Below are positions 32,670 to 40,770 of a stretch of 42,540 nt of DNA, piece by piece. Source of the DNA: a virus; the IMG/VR virus record IMGVR_UViG_3300020056_000057, positions 1 to 42,540 of that record. One strand, written 5' to 3'. Under the pieces are notes generated by a model. That model was not told the origin of the DNA, searched no databases, and saw nothing but the letters and a program-made list of their open reading frames with translations. A program made the translations under genes and the position numbers. The stretch's first letter is position 1. Each line of letters begins with the position of its first letter.

Positions 32670-33039
32670 CTGGTCTCCATCCTTTTTTCCATCGTTCTTC
32701 TCTTCCCTCAACCCATTTGATGTAGCACTTGTAGCAGCATTCAAACTTTACAAGTGAGACATCATCTCTGGTTGAGTATGAGAACGAACCACAAACAGGA
32801 CATCCCGTTTTGGATTCTCTATTAAGTAGTTTTCTTGAGACCTTTATTCCATTTAGTTCTACTTTATCGTTGGCTTCATCATTTTTCTTTTGTTTCTTGT
32901 AGAGTTCTCGCATCTGTTCCAGATAGACTTTCTCTTTGTTCTCGTCCCAATCTGCTTTGGGGTTCTGGATTGCTTCTTCGCCATACTTTTGTGCGATAGC
33001 CTGCTCTACCTTTACGATGTAATCTGGGTCTTTACTCAT
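32659..33039 (-). CDS. Zinc-ribbon protein, unknown function
   Basis: A 126-residue protein starting MSKDPDYIVKVEQAIAQKYG, a helical domain with EAIQNPKADWDENKEKVYLE and a Lys-rich linker. The C-terminal third carries GCPVC and FECCYKCYIKW, two Cys pairs that make a zinc ribbon of the rubredoxin-like or transcription-factor type. The ATG at 33039 overlaps the preceding stop by 4 bases (ATGA). Small zinc-ribbon proteins of similar layout occur near head genes in marine T4-type phages. A nucleic-acid-binding or assembly role is possible; none is shown. Confidence 0.62.
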   Translation of the reverse strand: MSKDPDYIVKVEQAIAQKYGEEAIQNPKADWDENKEKVYLEQMRELYKKQKKNDEANDKVELNGIKVSRKLLNRESKTGCPVCGSFSYSTRDDVSLVKFECCYKCYIKWVEGREERWKKGWRPDES

Positions 33040-33584
33040 TGTCCCCACCAAACCTCTTCGCCTCTGCGATAAAATTTTGTTTGTTCAAACTTGGTTTCGT
33101 CTATAAAATGGTCGTCTCTAAATCTACAATAGTTGTTTGGCTGTAGGGCAAACTGCCCATCTTCAAGGGAAACAAGGTTCAGTGGTTTATGCTCTTGTGG
33201 ATAGCGGTCAAAGCCATCGGTCCAGTCAATTATTATGCCTGTGTGTCGTCCTTTCCACCCATAGCGGAATAGTTCAACCTCAAGACCTTCTAGATACTTT
33301 GCGTGCCACGCTTCTATGTTTGGACCCATAGCAGTCCACGGAATCAAGTCGTTATGTGGTTTTTCTTTCCAAGTATCTGGTCCGTGAAAGTTTGACATCG
33401 CGTGGAGCGGCAAACCAGACCAGTGAGCACCGCTTTCCAATAGAACATGTGCCATAGGAATCTGTCCCTCTCTAGAATGTATACCATGCCACAGGGCATA
33501 AGTGTAGCCTTCGGGCATCTTGGGTCCAAGATATTTGTTGTTTACCCAAACATAAATGTGAAAAGGAAGATTGGTGTGCTTCAT
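33036..33584 (-). CDS. Conserved phage protein of unknown function
   Basis: A 182-residue soluble protein rich in aromatic and His residues. It has LPFHIYVWVNNKYLGPKMPE then GYTYALWHGIHSREGQIPMA and LLESGAHWSGLPLHAMS, a distinctive His/Trp-rich core, and KGRHTGIIIDWTDGFDRYPQ in the second half. The several His residues could bind metal. I do not recognise the family. The ATG at 33584 overlaps the upstream stop by 4 bases, which favours it over an in-frame start at 33653. It sits after two spanin-like genes, so a lysis or cell-envelope role is conceivable but unproven. Confidence 0.58.
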   Translation of the reverse strand: MKHTNLPFHIYVWVNNKYLGPKMPEGYTYALWHGIHSREGQIPMAHVLLESGAHWSGLPLHAMSNFHGPDTWKEKPHNDLIPWTAMGPNIEAWHAKYLEGLEVELFRYGWKGRHTGIIIDWTDGFDRYPQEHKPLNLVSLEDGQFALQPNNYCRFRDDHFIDETKFEQTKFYRRGEEVWWGQ

Positions 33585-33988
33585 TGCGTCGCCTGACCTA
33601 TTCCGTAGTAGGTAGCACCACCGGCTGCTATTCCAATCGCAAACCACATCCACTTGTAGGCTGGTGATTGCTTCTTGATAATCTTTTGTAGTTCGTCAAT
33701 CTCGGTGTCTTTCTCAATCACCATTGTCGTATGTTTCTGGTTGAGAGCGTTGTAACGAATCTTTTCTTTTTCTAGCTCTAGGATAAACTCGCTTTCTTTT
33801 TTCTCGATTGTTCTCGTCCATTCGATCTCGCACTCTTGCTTGATTTTGTCTGGTGTTACGAGAACCTCTGATAAAGCCTCGGGATTGAGGACGATTCCCT
33901 CTATTGGAGAACGCTCGCCCTGATCTACAAAAGTGAATTCAGAACCAGCGAAGGCTAGTGTAGTAAATAATAAAATGCTAGGGAACAT
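33581..33988 (-). CDS. Secreted/membrane coiled-coil protein, spanin-like
   Basis: A 135-residue protein with an N-terminal signal peptide (MFPSILLFTTLAFA, cleavage likely before GSEF), a periplasmic-type coiled coil (EKKESEFILELEKEKIRYN) and a C-terminal membrane helix (about 111-131, YKWMWFAIGIAAGGATYYGI). No lipobox Cys is present, so it is not a classic outer-membrane spanin. Its ATG lies in the stop region of the adjacent coiled-coil gene (11-base overlap), like the overlapping Rz-Rz1 pairs. Together the two could bridge or destabilise the envelope during lysis. Role inferred from architecture only. Confidence 0.5.
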   Translation of the reverse strand: MFPSILLFTTLAFAGSEFTFVDQGERSPIEGIVLNPEALSEVLVTPDKIKQECEIEWTRTIEKKESEFILELEKEKIRYNALNQKHTTMVIEKDTEIDELQKIIKKQSPAYKWMWFAIGIAAGGATYYGIGQATQ

Positions 33989-34358
33989 AAGTGAATCCGT
34001 AAGTTTGTTCTATTTGAAGGCGTAGTTTGTCTTTATCTTTTCTGTAATCTCTCACTATGCCTTTCTTGCGTTTATCAATCTCTTTTGATAAATCCATTAA
34101 AGCGTCTTGATAGCGCAGTTCAAGTTGTTCGTTTCTGATTCTGAAATCTTCAAGTGCCTTATCTCGTTGTTTTAGTTCTTCTTCGTGAATCTCTTGTAGT
34201 TCGGTTATTTGTGTTTTTAGAGACTCTTGGGAGATTTGCTGCGCTTTGATAATGTTGTGAACGTCGTAGCGTCCTTTCGCAAACACAACAAGAAGGAGCA
34301 GGACAAGCCCGATCTCCTTCCAGTGTTTTAGACAGAAAGCTAAAATCTTTTCTTTCAT
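33978..34358 (-). CDS. Inner-membrane coiled-coil protein, i-spanin-like (Rz-type)
   Basis: A 126-residue protein with a single N-terminal membrane helix (about residues 15-29, KEIGLVLLLLVVFAKGRY) and then a long coiled coil (about 38-110, QESLKTQITELQEIHEEELK, DKALEDFRIRNEQLELRYQD). This is the layout of Rz-type i-spanins, which span the periplasm and disrupt the outer membrane. The neighbouring downstream gene overlaps by 11 bases and encodes another coiled-coil membrane protein, and a holin-like gene lies close upstream, which together suggest a lysis cassette. Other membrane coiled-coil proteins of phages share the architecture, so confidence is moderate. A Gram-negative host would be implied. 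Confidence 0.5.
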   Translation of the reverse strand: MKEKILAFCLKHWKEIGLVLLLLVVFAKGRYDVHNIIKAQQISQESLKTQITELQEIHEEELKQRDKALEDFRIRNEQLELRYQDALMDLSKEIDKRKKGIVRDYRKDKDKLRLQIEQTYGFTYVP

Positions 34359-34361
34359 TAT

Positions 34362-34988
34362 TTATTTCTTCATTGTTGTGCCACCACCAGAATGGCGCTT
34401 ACCCCCAATCGCATCGGTGTAAGCATTTGCAACCTTCAAGAGTTCTTTGATAGGCATGTTAACTTTTTCAATTGTCATTTTTTTCGCATCTTCTGGGTTT
34501 TGCGAATTATAAATTATTGTTGCTGCCCATCTATGGTGACCATCAAGCAGATAGTTATCAGCAGATACTAAGATAGAAGCATTCCAAGGAGCCCAGTCTA
34601 TCTTGGGATCTGCACCTGCTTTAGCTTTCTTCAATGCATTGTCCATATAAATGTCTGTTTGTGTTGGCTTGAGGTCGGATGGATCAACATTAGGTATTTC
34701 CCTAACTTCTACCTGATCACCTTCAGGGTATGCACCTGCATCATCTGATGAATCTAGATATGCTCTTGTGGCAGCACCAAGATCTGGGATCTTTTGTGGT
34801 TCATTTGTCTCTAGTCCCTTGGGAGGTGGCGCTTCCAATTCCTTTTCAAATGCGTCCGCATCTGGAATCTGCGGCATATTAGCCCTCTTTGTTCCATAGG
34901 CACCTTTACAGGCTGCGGGGAAGTTTGTACAAAAATCATTGCTTTGTTCTTTGAGGTAGCCTCTCCAGCTTTCCATTATAAGTTTCAT
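34362..34988 (-). CDS. ParB-like-fold protein with capsid-targeting-like N-terminus
   Basis: A 208-residue protein. The start MKLIMESWRGYLKEQSND matches the opening of the membrane protein at 25894-26586 and ends in LKE at 12-14, a prohead-protease site. After a Pro/Asp-rich linker comes NVDPSDLKPTQTDIYMDNAL and ILVSADNYLLDGHHRWAATI (about residues 140-165), where DGHHRW resembles the conserved D-G-x-HR motif of ParB/Srx-type folds that bind nucleotides or cut DNA. The C-terminal IEKVNMPIKELLKVANAYTD completes the fold. If packaged, it could enter the cell with the DNA and act on host DNA or nucleotides; this is inference. The stop of the holin-like gene lies 1 base upstream. Confidence 0.68.
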   Translation of the reverse strand: MKLIMESWRGYLKEQSNDFCTNFPAACKGAYGTKRANMPQIPDADAFEKELEAPPPKGLETNEPQKIPDLGAATRAYLDSSDDAGAYPEGDQVEVREIPNVDPSDLKPTQTDIYMDNALKKAKAGADPKIDWAPWNASILVSADNYLLDGHHRWAATIIYNSQNPEDAKKMTIEKVNMPIKELLKVANAYTDAIGGKRHSGGGTTMKK

Positions 34989-34989
34989 T

Positions 34990-35193
34990 TTATTCTAGTC
35001 CTTTTAATTTCACAATAGCGTCAATCACAGACTGACCACCGAGGTAGAGACCTGAGATAATAACCCAGTCGCCTGATTCTAGACCGCCCCATAGCATTAG
35101 ACCTGTGGCGGCAATCCACACAAGTAACTTGCGGGAAGTAATCTTTTCTACGCCTTTATCAAGTAGGGCTTGTTTGGTTTCTTCGCTCATCAT
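34990..35193 (-). CDS. Small two-helix membrane protein, holin-like
   Basis: A 67-residue protein. A charged N-terminal part (MMSEETKQALLDKGVEKITS) precedes a hydrophobic helix (about 23-40, LLVWIAATGLMLWGGL) and, after a short ESGD turn, a second hydrophobic segment (about 44-60, WVIISGLYLGGQSVIDAIV), then a basic end. The ITSRKLLVWIA...GQ..ID pattern is like small holins and holin-like membrane proteins of phages. Holins form lesions in the inner membrane to trigger lysis. The gene starts 4 bases into the previous stop (ATGA) and is near two spanin-like genes. Endolysin is not visible in the window. Other small membrane proteins cannot be excluded. Confidence 0.45.
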   Translation of the reverse strand: MMSEETKQALLDKGVEKITSRKLLVWIAATGLMLWGGLESGDWVIISGLYLGGQSVIDAIVKLKGLE

Positions 35194-35711
35194 TTGGCAC
35201 CCATCTTAACTAGTTGCTCGTAGATCATTCCGATGAGAACCGGAAGGGACATAGTGGCAATAAGGGGAGCCATCTTGGCCATGGCATCCTTGAAGATCAT
35301 TATGTTTTCTGCGTTGATGTTAGCAAGTTCTGGAGACTCCATCACTGGCTCGGTGGTGCCTTCTTGGAATACTCCATCGTCTGCTCCTATCATTCTTTCA
35401 AGTGCAGCCATGTCGGGCGGACTAAAGCCAGCCTGTTTTAACATTCCCATTCCCATTGAAGCCATCTTCAATGGATCGCTGCTGGCTCCTGCTGTTACAA
35501 GATAGTTAGAGAGTATGGAAATAGCATCATCTACTTTAGTTGTAACCATGCGCTCCATTTCTTGAGCGACCTGATCCATAGCGCCGCCTTTTTCCATTCC
35601 TGCTGGAACAGCATCGTCGTCGTATGGGTCGTCCATCATAGTAAGACCATCCATCTCGGACATAATTTCTTCCTTGATTAGATCAAGTAATGCTGACTTT
35701 TTGATTTTCAT
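35190..35711 (-). CDS. Putative internal head protein with hydrophobic C-terminus
   Basis: A 173-residue Met-rich protein. The first residues MKIKKSALLDLIKEEIMSEM are nearly the same as those of the next upstream gene (MKIKKSELKEIILEEIQSD), with IKE at 12-14 as a possible prohead-protease site. The body is acidic and Ala/Met-rich with a potential helix pair, and the C-terminus (about 150-170, PLIATMSLPVLIGMIYEQLV) is hydrophobic. ATG overlaps the previous stop by 4 bases. It is one of several proteins here that share this kind of N-terminus. No known domain; packaging into the head is inferred. Confidence 0.62.
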   Translation of the reverse strand: MKIKKSALLDLIKEEIMSEMDGLTMMDDPYDDDAVPAGMEKGGAMDQVAQEMERMVTTKVDDAISILSNYLVTAGASSDPLKMASMGMGMLKQAGFSPPDMAALERMIGADDGVFQEGTTEPVMESPELANINAENIMIFKDAMAKMAPLIATMSLPVLIGMIYEQLVKMGAK

Positions 35712-36283
35712 TTTTTATCCTTTGCGATCTTAGTCGCCGTTGCGTACATTACACTTTCGGCGTCATCGCCATAGCGTTTCTTGAAATCCTTCTTGGATTT
35801 CTTCATACCCTTAACTATTTTCTCTTTTTCGTTTTTTTCGCCCTTGGACAATTTTCTTTCGTTTAAAGAACCAGCGTATTCATCTGGTGACTGCCCGTTC
35901 ATCCAAGCGTCGTAGGGGTTTGGAGAATTATCATCAATCTGAGCGCCCTTCTGGAAAACAACAGCAATCCACTTTTCAAAAGACATTTCCTGTCCTGCTA
36001 CATCTTGCGCGGCATCCATCTTCTGTTGGTCTCTGAACTGCTCTGATTCCCTAACAGGCTCGGGCATAGGGCGTGTCTTTGGTTTGTAAGCGCGACCAAG
36101 CTGGCGCTGTGCTGTACCGATAGAAACACCGGATTCGCCTGTAAAAGCAGCAGCCAAGAAGTCAATACTAACATCAAGGTTGTCAATAGAGTCTGTCAAC
36201 TTGCTAATAGCCTTTAGCATTTCTGGGTCGGACTGAATCTCTTCTAGAATAATTTCTTTTAGTTCTGACTTCTTAATCTTCAT
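35708..36283 (-). CDS. Putative internal head protein with a conserved C-terminal motif
   Basis: A 191-residue protein. N-terminus MKIKKSELKEIILEEIQSDP has ILE at 12-14. A Pro-rich linker (YKPKTRPMPEPVRESEQFRD) precedes the central MSFEKWIAVVFQKG, and the C-terminus GMKKSKKDFKKRYGDDAESV then MYATATKIAKDKK is a basic helical motif that I have seen at the ends of assorted marine phage proteins. It begins 4 bases after the tubulin-like gene. Together with the next gene it may be a paralogous pair at the N-terminus. Its activity is unknown; internal head location is inferred. Confidence 0.65.
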   Translation of the reverse strand: MKIKKSELKEIILEEIQSDPEMLKAISKLTDSIDNLDVSIDFLAAAFTGESGVSIGTAQRQLGRAYKPKTRPMPEPVRESEQFRDQQKMDAAQDVAGQEMSFEKWIAVVFQKGAQIDDNSPNPYDAWMNGQSPDEYAGSLNERKLSKGEKNEKEKIVKGMKKSKKDFKKRYGDDAESVMYATATKIAKDKK

Positions 36284-36287
36284 TTAT

Positions 36288-37424
36288 TTATTTTCCTTTC
36301 TCGATACCATTCATAGATAGTATCGCAATCAGTCCGGGGACATTCTTTCGCACATAAACGCCAGAGAAAAGTGTTTCGCACCGCCCGCCAACATAAGCAA
36401 TCGCAGATTCAAGGTGCTTTGACACACGAGGATCGGCAACCATTTCTTCACTTGCTACAAGAATAAGCGAGCCTGCTGCGGCTTTACCCTTGGGTGGTGG
36501 ACAAGCAGAACGATTCATGCAGTTATGCATGATAGTTGTACCGAGTTTGCCCGTGTTTGGATCTTTGATCATTGTAGAGCCAATGAAGGCACGTCCATCT
36601 TTAGCAAAGCAAGTCTCCAAGTCCTTAGAGTCAAATGACTGGATTGGAGAATCCTCAGTAGATAGTTTGAGAATCTGTGCTAGAATCTTTGAGAACTGGG
36701 TGTTGGCTACTGGATACATTCCAAGCATTCCAATGCGACCGCGTAGGAGGCGTGTGGAGCGCTCGTTATCTAGAACGATGTGTGGATAAGGAGTTACATC
36801 GTTGAGTAGTGATAGGGCGTTCTTGGCGATAGTTGGGTTTAGGTTCTCTTGTGCTGTTGGCCAAGAGACAATGTAAACAACCTTGCCGCTTGCCTGAACA
36901 GATTGTAGGTAGCGCTCAAAGACGGGTTGTAGAGCGACGACAGAAGATCCTGTGCCTCCACCGCCACCAGCCATAACGAATAGCCAATCAACCTTGCCGA
37001 GTTTGATGCGGAGAGCATCTTCTACGATTGCGCCGTTCTGTGATAGAACTTCTTTGCCGTAGGAGATGTTCTTACCGATTCCGTCAGAGTCAGGAATAAG
37101 AACGACGTGCTCCTCTTCTACATTCTTCGGAATGTCTTTGCCAGTGCTGTTGACCAATAGGGTCTTGTTGAAACCCAACTCAATCATAGCGTTCGCCATC
37201 TTGTTGCCGCCGCCGCCAACACCAACAAAGCCCACATTCAAAGATGATGGGGCTGTGTTCTCGGGTAGTAGGTCTTCGTCAGAGTATTCCATCTGTAATC
37301 CGAAGTCCTCAACCATACCAAAGTCTTCCGCTTCTACTTCTTCGTGGAAGTGGTCCTTTTCTTGGTTGAATGATGGGGGTGCTTCTGCCGGGGGCAAGAA
37401 GCCAAACTCGTCGTCTTTACTCAT
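36288..37424 (-). CDS. FtsZ/tubulin-like GTPase
   Basis: A 378-residue protein of the tubulin/FtsZ superfamily. After an acidic 60-residue N-terminal tail come LNVGFVGVGGGGNKMANAMI (nucleotide loop, GVGGGG at 68-73) and WLFVMAGGGGGTGSSVVALQ (the tubulin signature GGGGGTGS at 153-160, phosphate-binding loop). IQSFDSKDLETCFAKDGRAF (261-280) aligns with the FtsZ T7 loop (xDxxDV...), keeping D265 and D268 needed for GTP hydrolysis between subunits. It should form GTP-dependent filaments. Phage relatives (PhuZ, TubZ) position DNA or capsids; whether this one does is unknown. The start codon overlaps the stop of the Mre11-Rad50 fusion (ATGA), so they are co-translated. The C-terminal 60 residues are not recognised. 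Confidence 0.85.
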   Translation of the reverse strand: MSKDDEFGFLPPAEAPPSFNQEKDHFHEEVEAEDFGMVEDFGLQMEYSDEDLLPENTAPSSLNVGFVGVGGGGNKMANAMIELGFNKTLLVNSTGKDIPKNVEEEHVVLIPDSDGIGKNISYGKEVLSQNGAIVEDALRIKLGKVDWLFVMAGGGGGTGSSVVALQPVFERYLQSVQASGKVVYIVSWPTAQENLNPTIAKNALSLLNDVTPYPHIVLDNERSTRLLRGRIGMLGMYPVANTQFSKILAQILKLSTEDSPIQSFDSKDLETCFAKDGRAFIGSTMIKDPNTGKLGTTIMHNCMNRSACPPPKGKAAAGSLILVASEEMVADPRVSKHLESAIAYVGGRCETLFSGVYVRKNVPGLIAILSMNGIEKGK

Positions 37425-40400
37425 TGATTTACCTTTGCAAAACCTGCTTCTTTCTCAATTACAATCTGCATGTCTACACAATCCTTGAGAGAATCAAGGT
37501 GAGAAATCAGCAAGACGTTCTTGAAATACACCTTAATTAGTTCCAAGATCCGAATAAATCCAGCCATATTCTCTTCGTCCAAAGCAGTGCCGGGCTCATC
37601 AAGCACAAACACGTCACCCTTGGGTAGAGAAGACACGGAGAGCAGAGCAAGACGAATAGCCATAGCAGCCATAGACTTCTCTGCACCAGACGCCATCTCA
37701 ATAGGGCGGGCATCGTGCTTGGGGTGCTTGATAAAAATGTCAAACTTGTTGCCAGATGTCTCAAAGAAAATCTCAAAGTCTACGACGTTTGATAGAATCT
37801 TTGCAATCTCTTCGTTGATTACTGGTAGCTTCTGCTTGATGATGTCGTAGGCAATCCCATTCGGATGCATACAGCGCAGGAATAGGTCATACGCTGCATA
37901 CTCCGATTGGATTGTCTCGAACTCTAGTCTTCTTTCTTTGAGGCTTTCGACTCGTTGTTCTTCTGAACCAAGTGATTTGTAAAGATCAATCTTCTTCTGG
38001 TTATTTGATCGATTCTCTCTCTCAAGAGATTTGATTTGATTGTCATGCTTATCCTTCTCCTTTATTAGTTTTTCTAGATTCTCAATCGCTTCCTTGTTGG
38101 AGTTGTATTCTGACTGCTCTGCGGCGAGTTCTTGTAGCCTTGTGTTGGTACGCTGAACTGCGCTGTTCATTCTTTCAATTGAGAGTTCCAGTTCCTTGAT
38201 AAAGGTCTGGGTGTTTACGCGCCGTGTTTCAAGCGCGTTGTACTTGTTTAGGTGATCTCGGACAATCTCGGGGTTGAGATCTTTGAGTGTCTCCCGAAGT
38301 TCAGCCACTTTTGATTCCACTTCTGGAATCGTTGCGGAAGCAACATGGGCATCGTGAATGAACTTGCAAGCAGGGAAAGATGAGCCGCAGGGGATGTCTT
38401 CTAGTAACTTCTTCTTCTCGGTTGCGATCTCCAATCTGCTTGTGAAGCCTTTGAGCTTCTCTTCAGTTTCCTGAATCGTCAAAAGAGAACCATTCAAAGA
38501 GTCGTAATCCAATGTTTTCATTAGATTATCGATCTTGACGATGCGCTCTTTCTCAGTAATTAGTTGCTCGGACTCTTCAATTACCGACTGAGACAGGGAA
38601 ATCACCTGATTTTTTAGTTTTCTTATCTCGGACTGAACGGCGTGAATGTCGATCGCTTCTGTTGGAATGTCGGTGATCTTACGAGACACCTCAAGCAAGA
38701 GGGTCTGCTCGGTCGCCAACTTGGTTTCTAGCAGTTTCTCTTCTGCCTCCACCACAGAAATAGCCTTTTTGTGAGCCGCAAAGGCTTCCTCTGCTTCCAG
38801 AATTTCTTTTTCGTAATCTCGCCCTTCTAGTTTTTTGACGAGCGCCTTGGACGAAATAGAGTCCTCTTTGGCTAGTTTGAACTTCTTATCAAAGAACTGA
38901 AGATCGAGGAACTTCGCAATGATTTCCTTGCGCTTGGTTGAGCCCTCGTTGATAAACGCAAGAGCGCCGTGCTGTGAGGACATAGACGAGATAAGGAAAT
39001 CGTCAATAGTTCCAAAGTGGCGTCGGATTGCTGCGTCGGTTTCGTTACGAGTTGTGCCGTTTAGCGAAGTAGTCTCGTCAAGAACAGCGTCATAGACCGA
39101 GAAGTCTAGTTCGGTCTTTGCTTCTGTGCTTTCGCCTGCTTTGCCTTTCTTGATGTACTTCGTTACCTTGCGGCGGATTGTGTAGGTCTTGTCGTCAATA
39201 GTGATAGACAAGTTGCCTTCACCCCAATCGCGGTTCTGGTTTACAACATTGACGTTCTTGCGCTCGTTCTTGGAGGTTGTGTTGAACATTGTAAAGAGAA
39301 TAGCGTCAATAATGGAAGACTTGCCTGAGAAGTTCTTACCAAAAATGCCGACGATTCCGTTTACATTATTGAAATCAACAGAGTTGTTCTCTCCATAGTT
39401 GAATAGGTTAGACCATTCAAACTTGACGAGATCCCAATTGACGTTTCTGGAAATGTCTTCTTTTGCCTCAACCTGAACGTTGTACTTTGAGTTCAGTTCG
39501 TAGACCTTTGATAGAGTGTCAGATTTGACTTGATAGTCTTTGAGATACTCTGAGATCAACTCCTGCTGGACTTCTGGATCTCGGAGGTTCTGTGCTCCAA
39601 GTCCGTCGGTCAAGTCCTCAACGTCTCCACGCTTACCTGCGGCACGATTGAGGAAAGAGATTGACTCTGGTCCGAACTTATGCTTCGCAACGTCTACTGC
39701 CTTACGCATAACATCAAGAGGCAGATTGTTGTCGCTCACAAGCCGTAGTCTTGCGTTTGCGGGCACGCTTGTTTTGCGAGGGATCTTGCCTGTTGCTGTT
39801 AGTTCAATCGTCATGAACGGACGCGGGTTCTGTAACGTAAAGTGCTCAATCTCCCAATCATCCTTGGAGTTGATAGTCCAAATAGAGAAACCCTTGTCGT
39901 CTTCCTCTCCGTGGTTCTGCTGGATTGTAGAGCCTGCGTAGTAGACACGACGCTCCTTGTCCAAGAACTGGCGTTTATGAATGTCGCCAAGCATAGCAAA
40001 GTCAAACTCTTCAAAGATTGAGAGGTTGTCCTCGCCGTGCTCCATAGTCCAGCCTGCGTCTGTTTGGCAGTTAGAGATTGCGCCGTGATAGAGGGCAATG
40101 TTGATCTTGTCTGGATTGGTTGGCTGGACCCAATTATCTCGGTCAAAAACTGATAGGACGTTTAGGACAAGATTGCCGTAGGCTAGGTGTGTCTCGCCTG
40201 AGTTCTTCAATAGACGCAGAGTCCCAAGATCAAGCGCCTGAATGATAGGCGTGATAGCGTCCTGACGGCTGCTATTCTTTAGGTTTCCATCGTGGTTACC
40301 AAGAATAACAAATGTCGTCGCAATCTTACTGAGATTGGTGAAAAAGTCAGACGCCATTTCCACAAACTCTGGGGAAATCTGGGTCTTTGTGTGTGCAATG

Positions 40401-40531
40401 TCGCCGCAGTGAACAATGTAATCTACTTCCTGCTGGCGCAGGATTTCGTACATCTGCCCAAAGCAGTTGCGATAGTCTTCGTGATACTTCAGGTTCTTGA
40501 TGTGAGTATCAGCAATGTGTGCGATTTTCAA
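37421..40531 (-). CDS. Single-chain Mre11-Rad50 recombination nuclease (gp47-gp46 / SbcD-SbcC fusion)
   Basis: A 1036-residue protein that joins both subunits normally encoded separately. N-terminal phosphoesterase: IAHIADTHIKN, VHCGDIAHTKTQ, LGNHDGN, then HGAISN and MLGDIHKRQ, the metal ligands of Mre11/gp47. From about residue 390 the Rad50 part: GIFGKNFSGKSSIIDAILFT (Walker A), a long coiled coil with CGSSFPACKF at about 713-720 as a putative zinc hook, and then ASGAEKSMAAMAIRLALLSV (signature) and GDVFVLDEPGTALDEENMAG (Walker B). The start is the TTG at 40531, 5 bases after AGGAGG and overlapping the upstream TGA; the in-frame ATG at 40558 lies inside the neighbour. It processes DNA ends for phage recombination-dependent replication. 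Confidence 0.93.
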   Translation of the reverse strand: MKIAHIADTHIKNLKYHEDYRNCFGQMYEILRQQEVDYIVHCGDIAHTKTQISPEFVEMASDFFTNLSKIATTFVILGNHDGNLKNSSRQDAITPIIQALDLGTLRLLKNSGETHLAYGNLVLNVLSVFDRDNWVQPTNPDKINIALYHGAISNCQTDAGWTMEHGEDNLSIFEEFDFAMLGDIHKRQFLDKERRVYYAGSTIQQNHGEEDDKGFSIWTINSKDDWEIEHFTLQNPRPFMTIELTATGKIPRKTSVPANARLRLVSDNNLPLDVMRKAVDVAKHKFGPESISFLNRAAGKRGDVEDLTDGLGAQNLRDPEVQQELISEYLKDYQVKSDTLSKVYELNSKYNVQVEAKEDISRNVNWDLVKFEWSNLFNYGENNSVDFNNVNGIVGIFGKNFSGKSSIIDAILFTMFNTTSKNERKNVNVVNQNRDWGEGNLSITIDDKTYTIRRKVTKYIKKGKAGESTEAKTELDFSVYDAVLDETTSLNGTTRNETDAAIRRHFGTIDDFLISSMSSQHGALAFINEGSTKRKEIIAKFLDLQFFDKKFKLAKEDSISSKALVKKLEGRDYEKEILEAEEAFAAHKKAISVVEAEEKLLETKLATEQTLLLEVSRKITDIPTEAIDIHAVQSEIRKLKNQVISLSQSVIEESEQLITEKERIVKIDNLMKTLDYDSLNGSLLTIQETEEKLKGFTSRLEIATEKKKLLEDIPCGSSFPACKFIHDAHVASATIPEVESKVAELRETLKDLNPEIVRDHLNKYNALETRRVNTQTFIKELELSIERMNSAVQRTNTRLQELAAEQSEYNSNKEAIENLEKLIKEKDKHDNQIKSLERENRSNNQKKIDLYKSLGSEEQRVESLKERRLEFETIQSEYAAYDLFLRCMHPNGIAYDIIKQKLPVINEEIAKILSNVVDFEIFFETSGNKFDIFIKHPKHDARPIEMASGAEKSMAAMAIRLALLSVSSLPKGDVFVLDEPGTALDEENMAGFIRILELIKVYFKNVLLISHLDSLKDCVDMQIVIEKEAGFAKVNQ

Positions 40532-40740
40532 TTGACCTCCTGCTCGCAAGTCTCCCATGGTGTGGCGTTAGGATGTCTCTGGGAGTAAAGTTCCGCAAGC
40601 GTCTCAAGGCTTGCTACTTCCTCTGCTGGCTCGGCTGGTGTGGATAGAGAACCATGAATTAATGCTGTGCCAGCATAGCCGAAAAAATAAAAAGTGATGA
40701 AAATTGCGAGCCCAAAACACGCTTTGAATAGTCTGCTCAT
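40528..40740 (-). CDS. Small single-span membrane or secreted protein
   Basis: A 70-residue protein: a basic start, MSRLFKACFGLAIFITFYFF as a membrane helix or signal anchor, then an acidic tail (STPAEPAEEVASLETLAELY). The ATG at 40740 is 5 bases after GGAGG; a second ATG three bases upstream is too close to it. Its TGA overlaps the TTG of the nuclease fusion, and probably couples their translation. Its role is not apparent. Confidence 0.6.
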   Translation of the reverse strand: MSRLFKACFGLAIFITFYFFGYAGTALIHGSLSTPAEPAEEVASLETLAELYSQRHPNATPWETCEQEVN

Positions 40741-40770
40741 CATTACCTCCAATAGTAATATAACCCAAGG

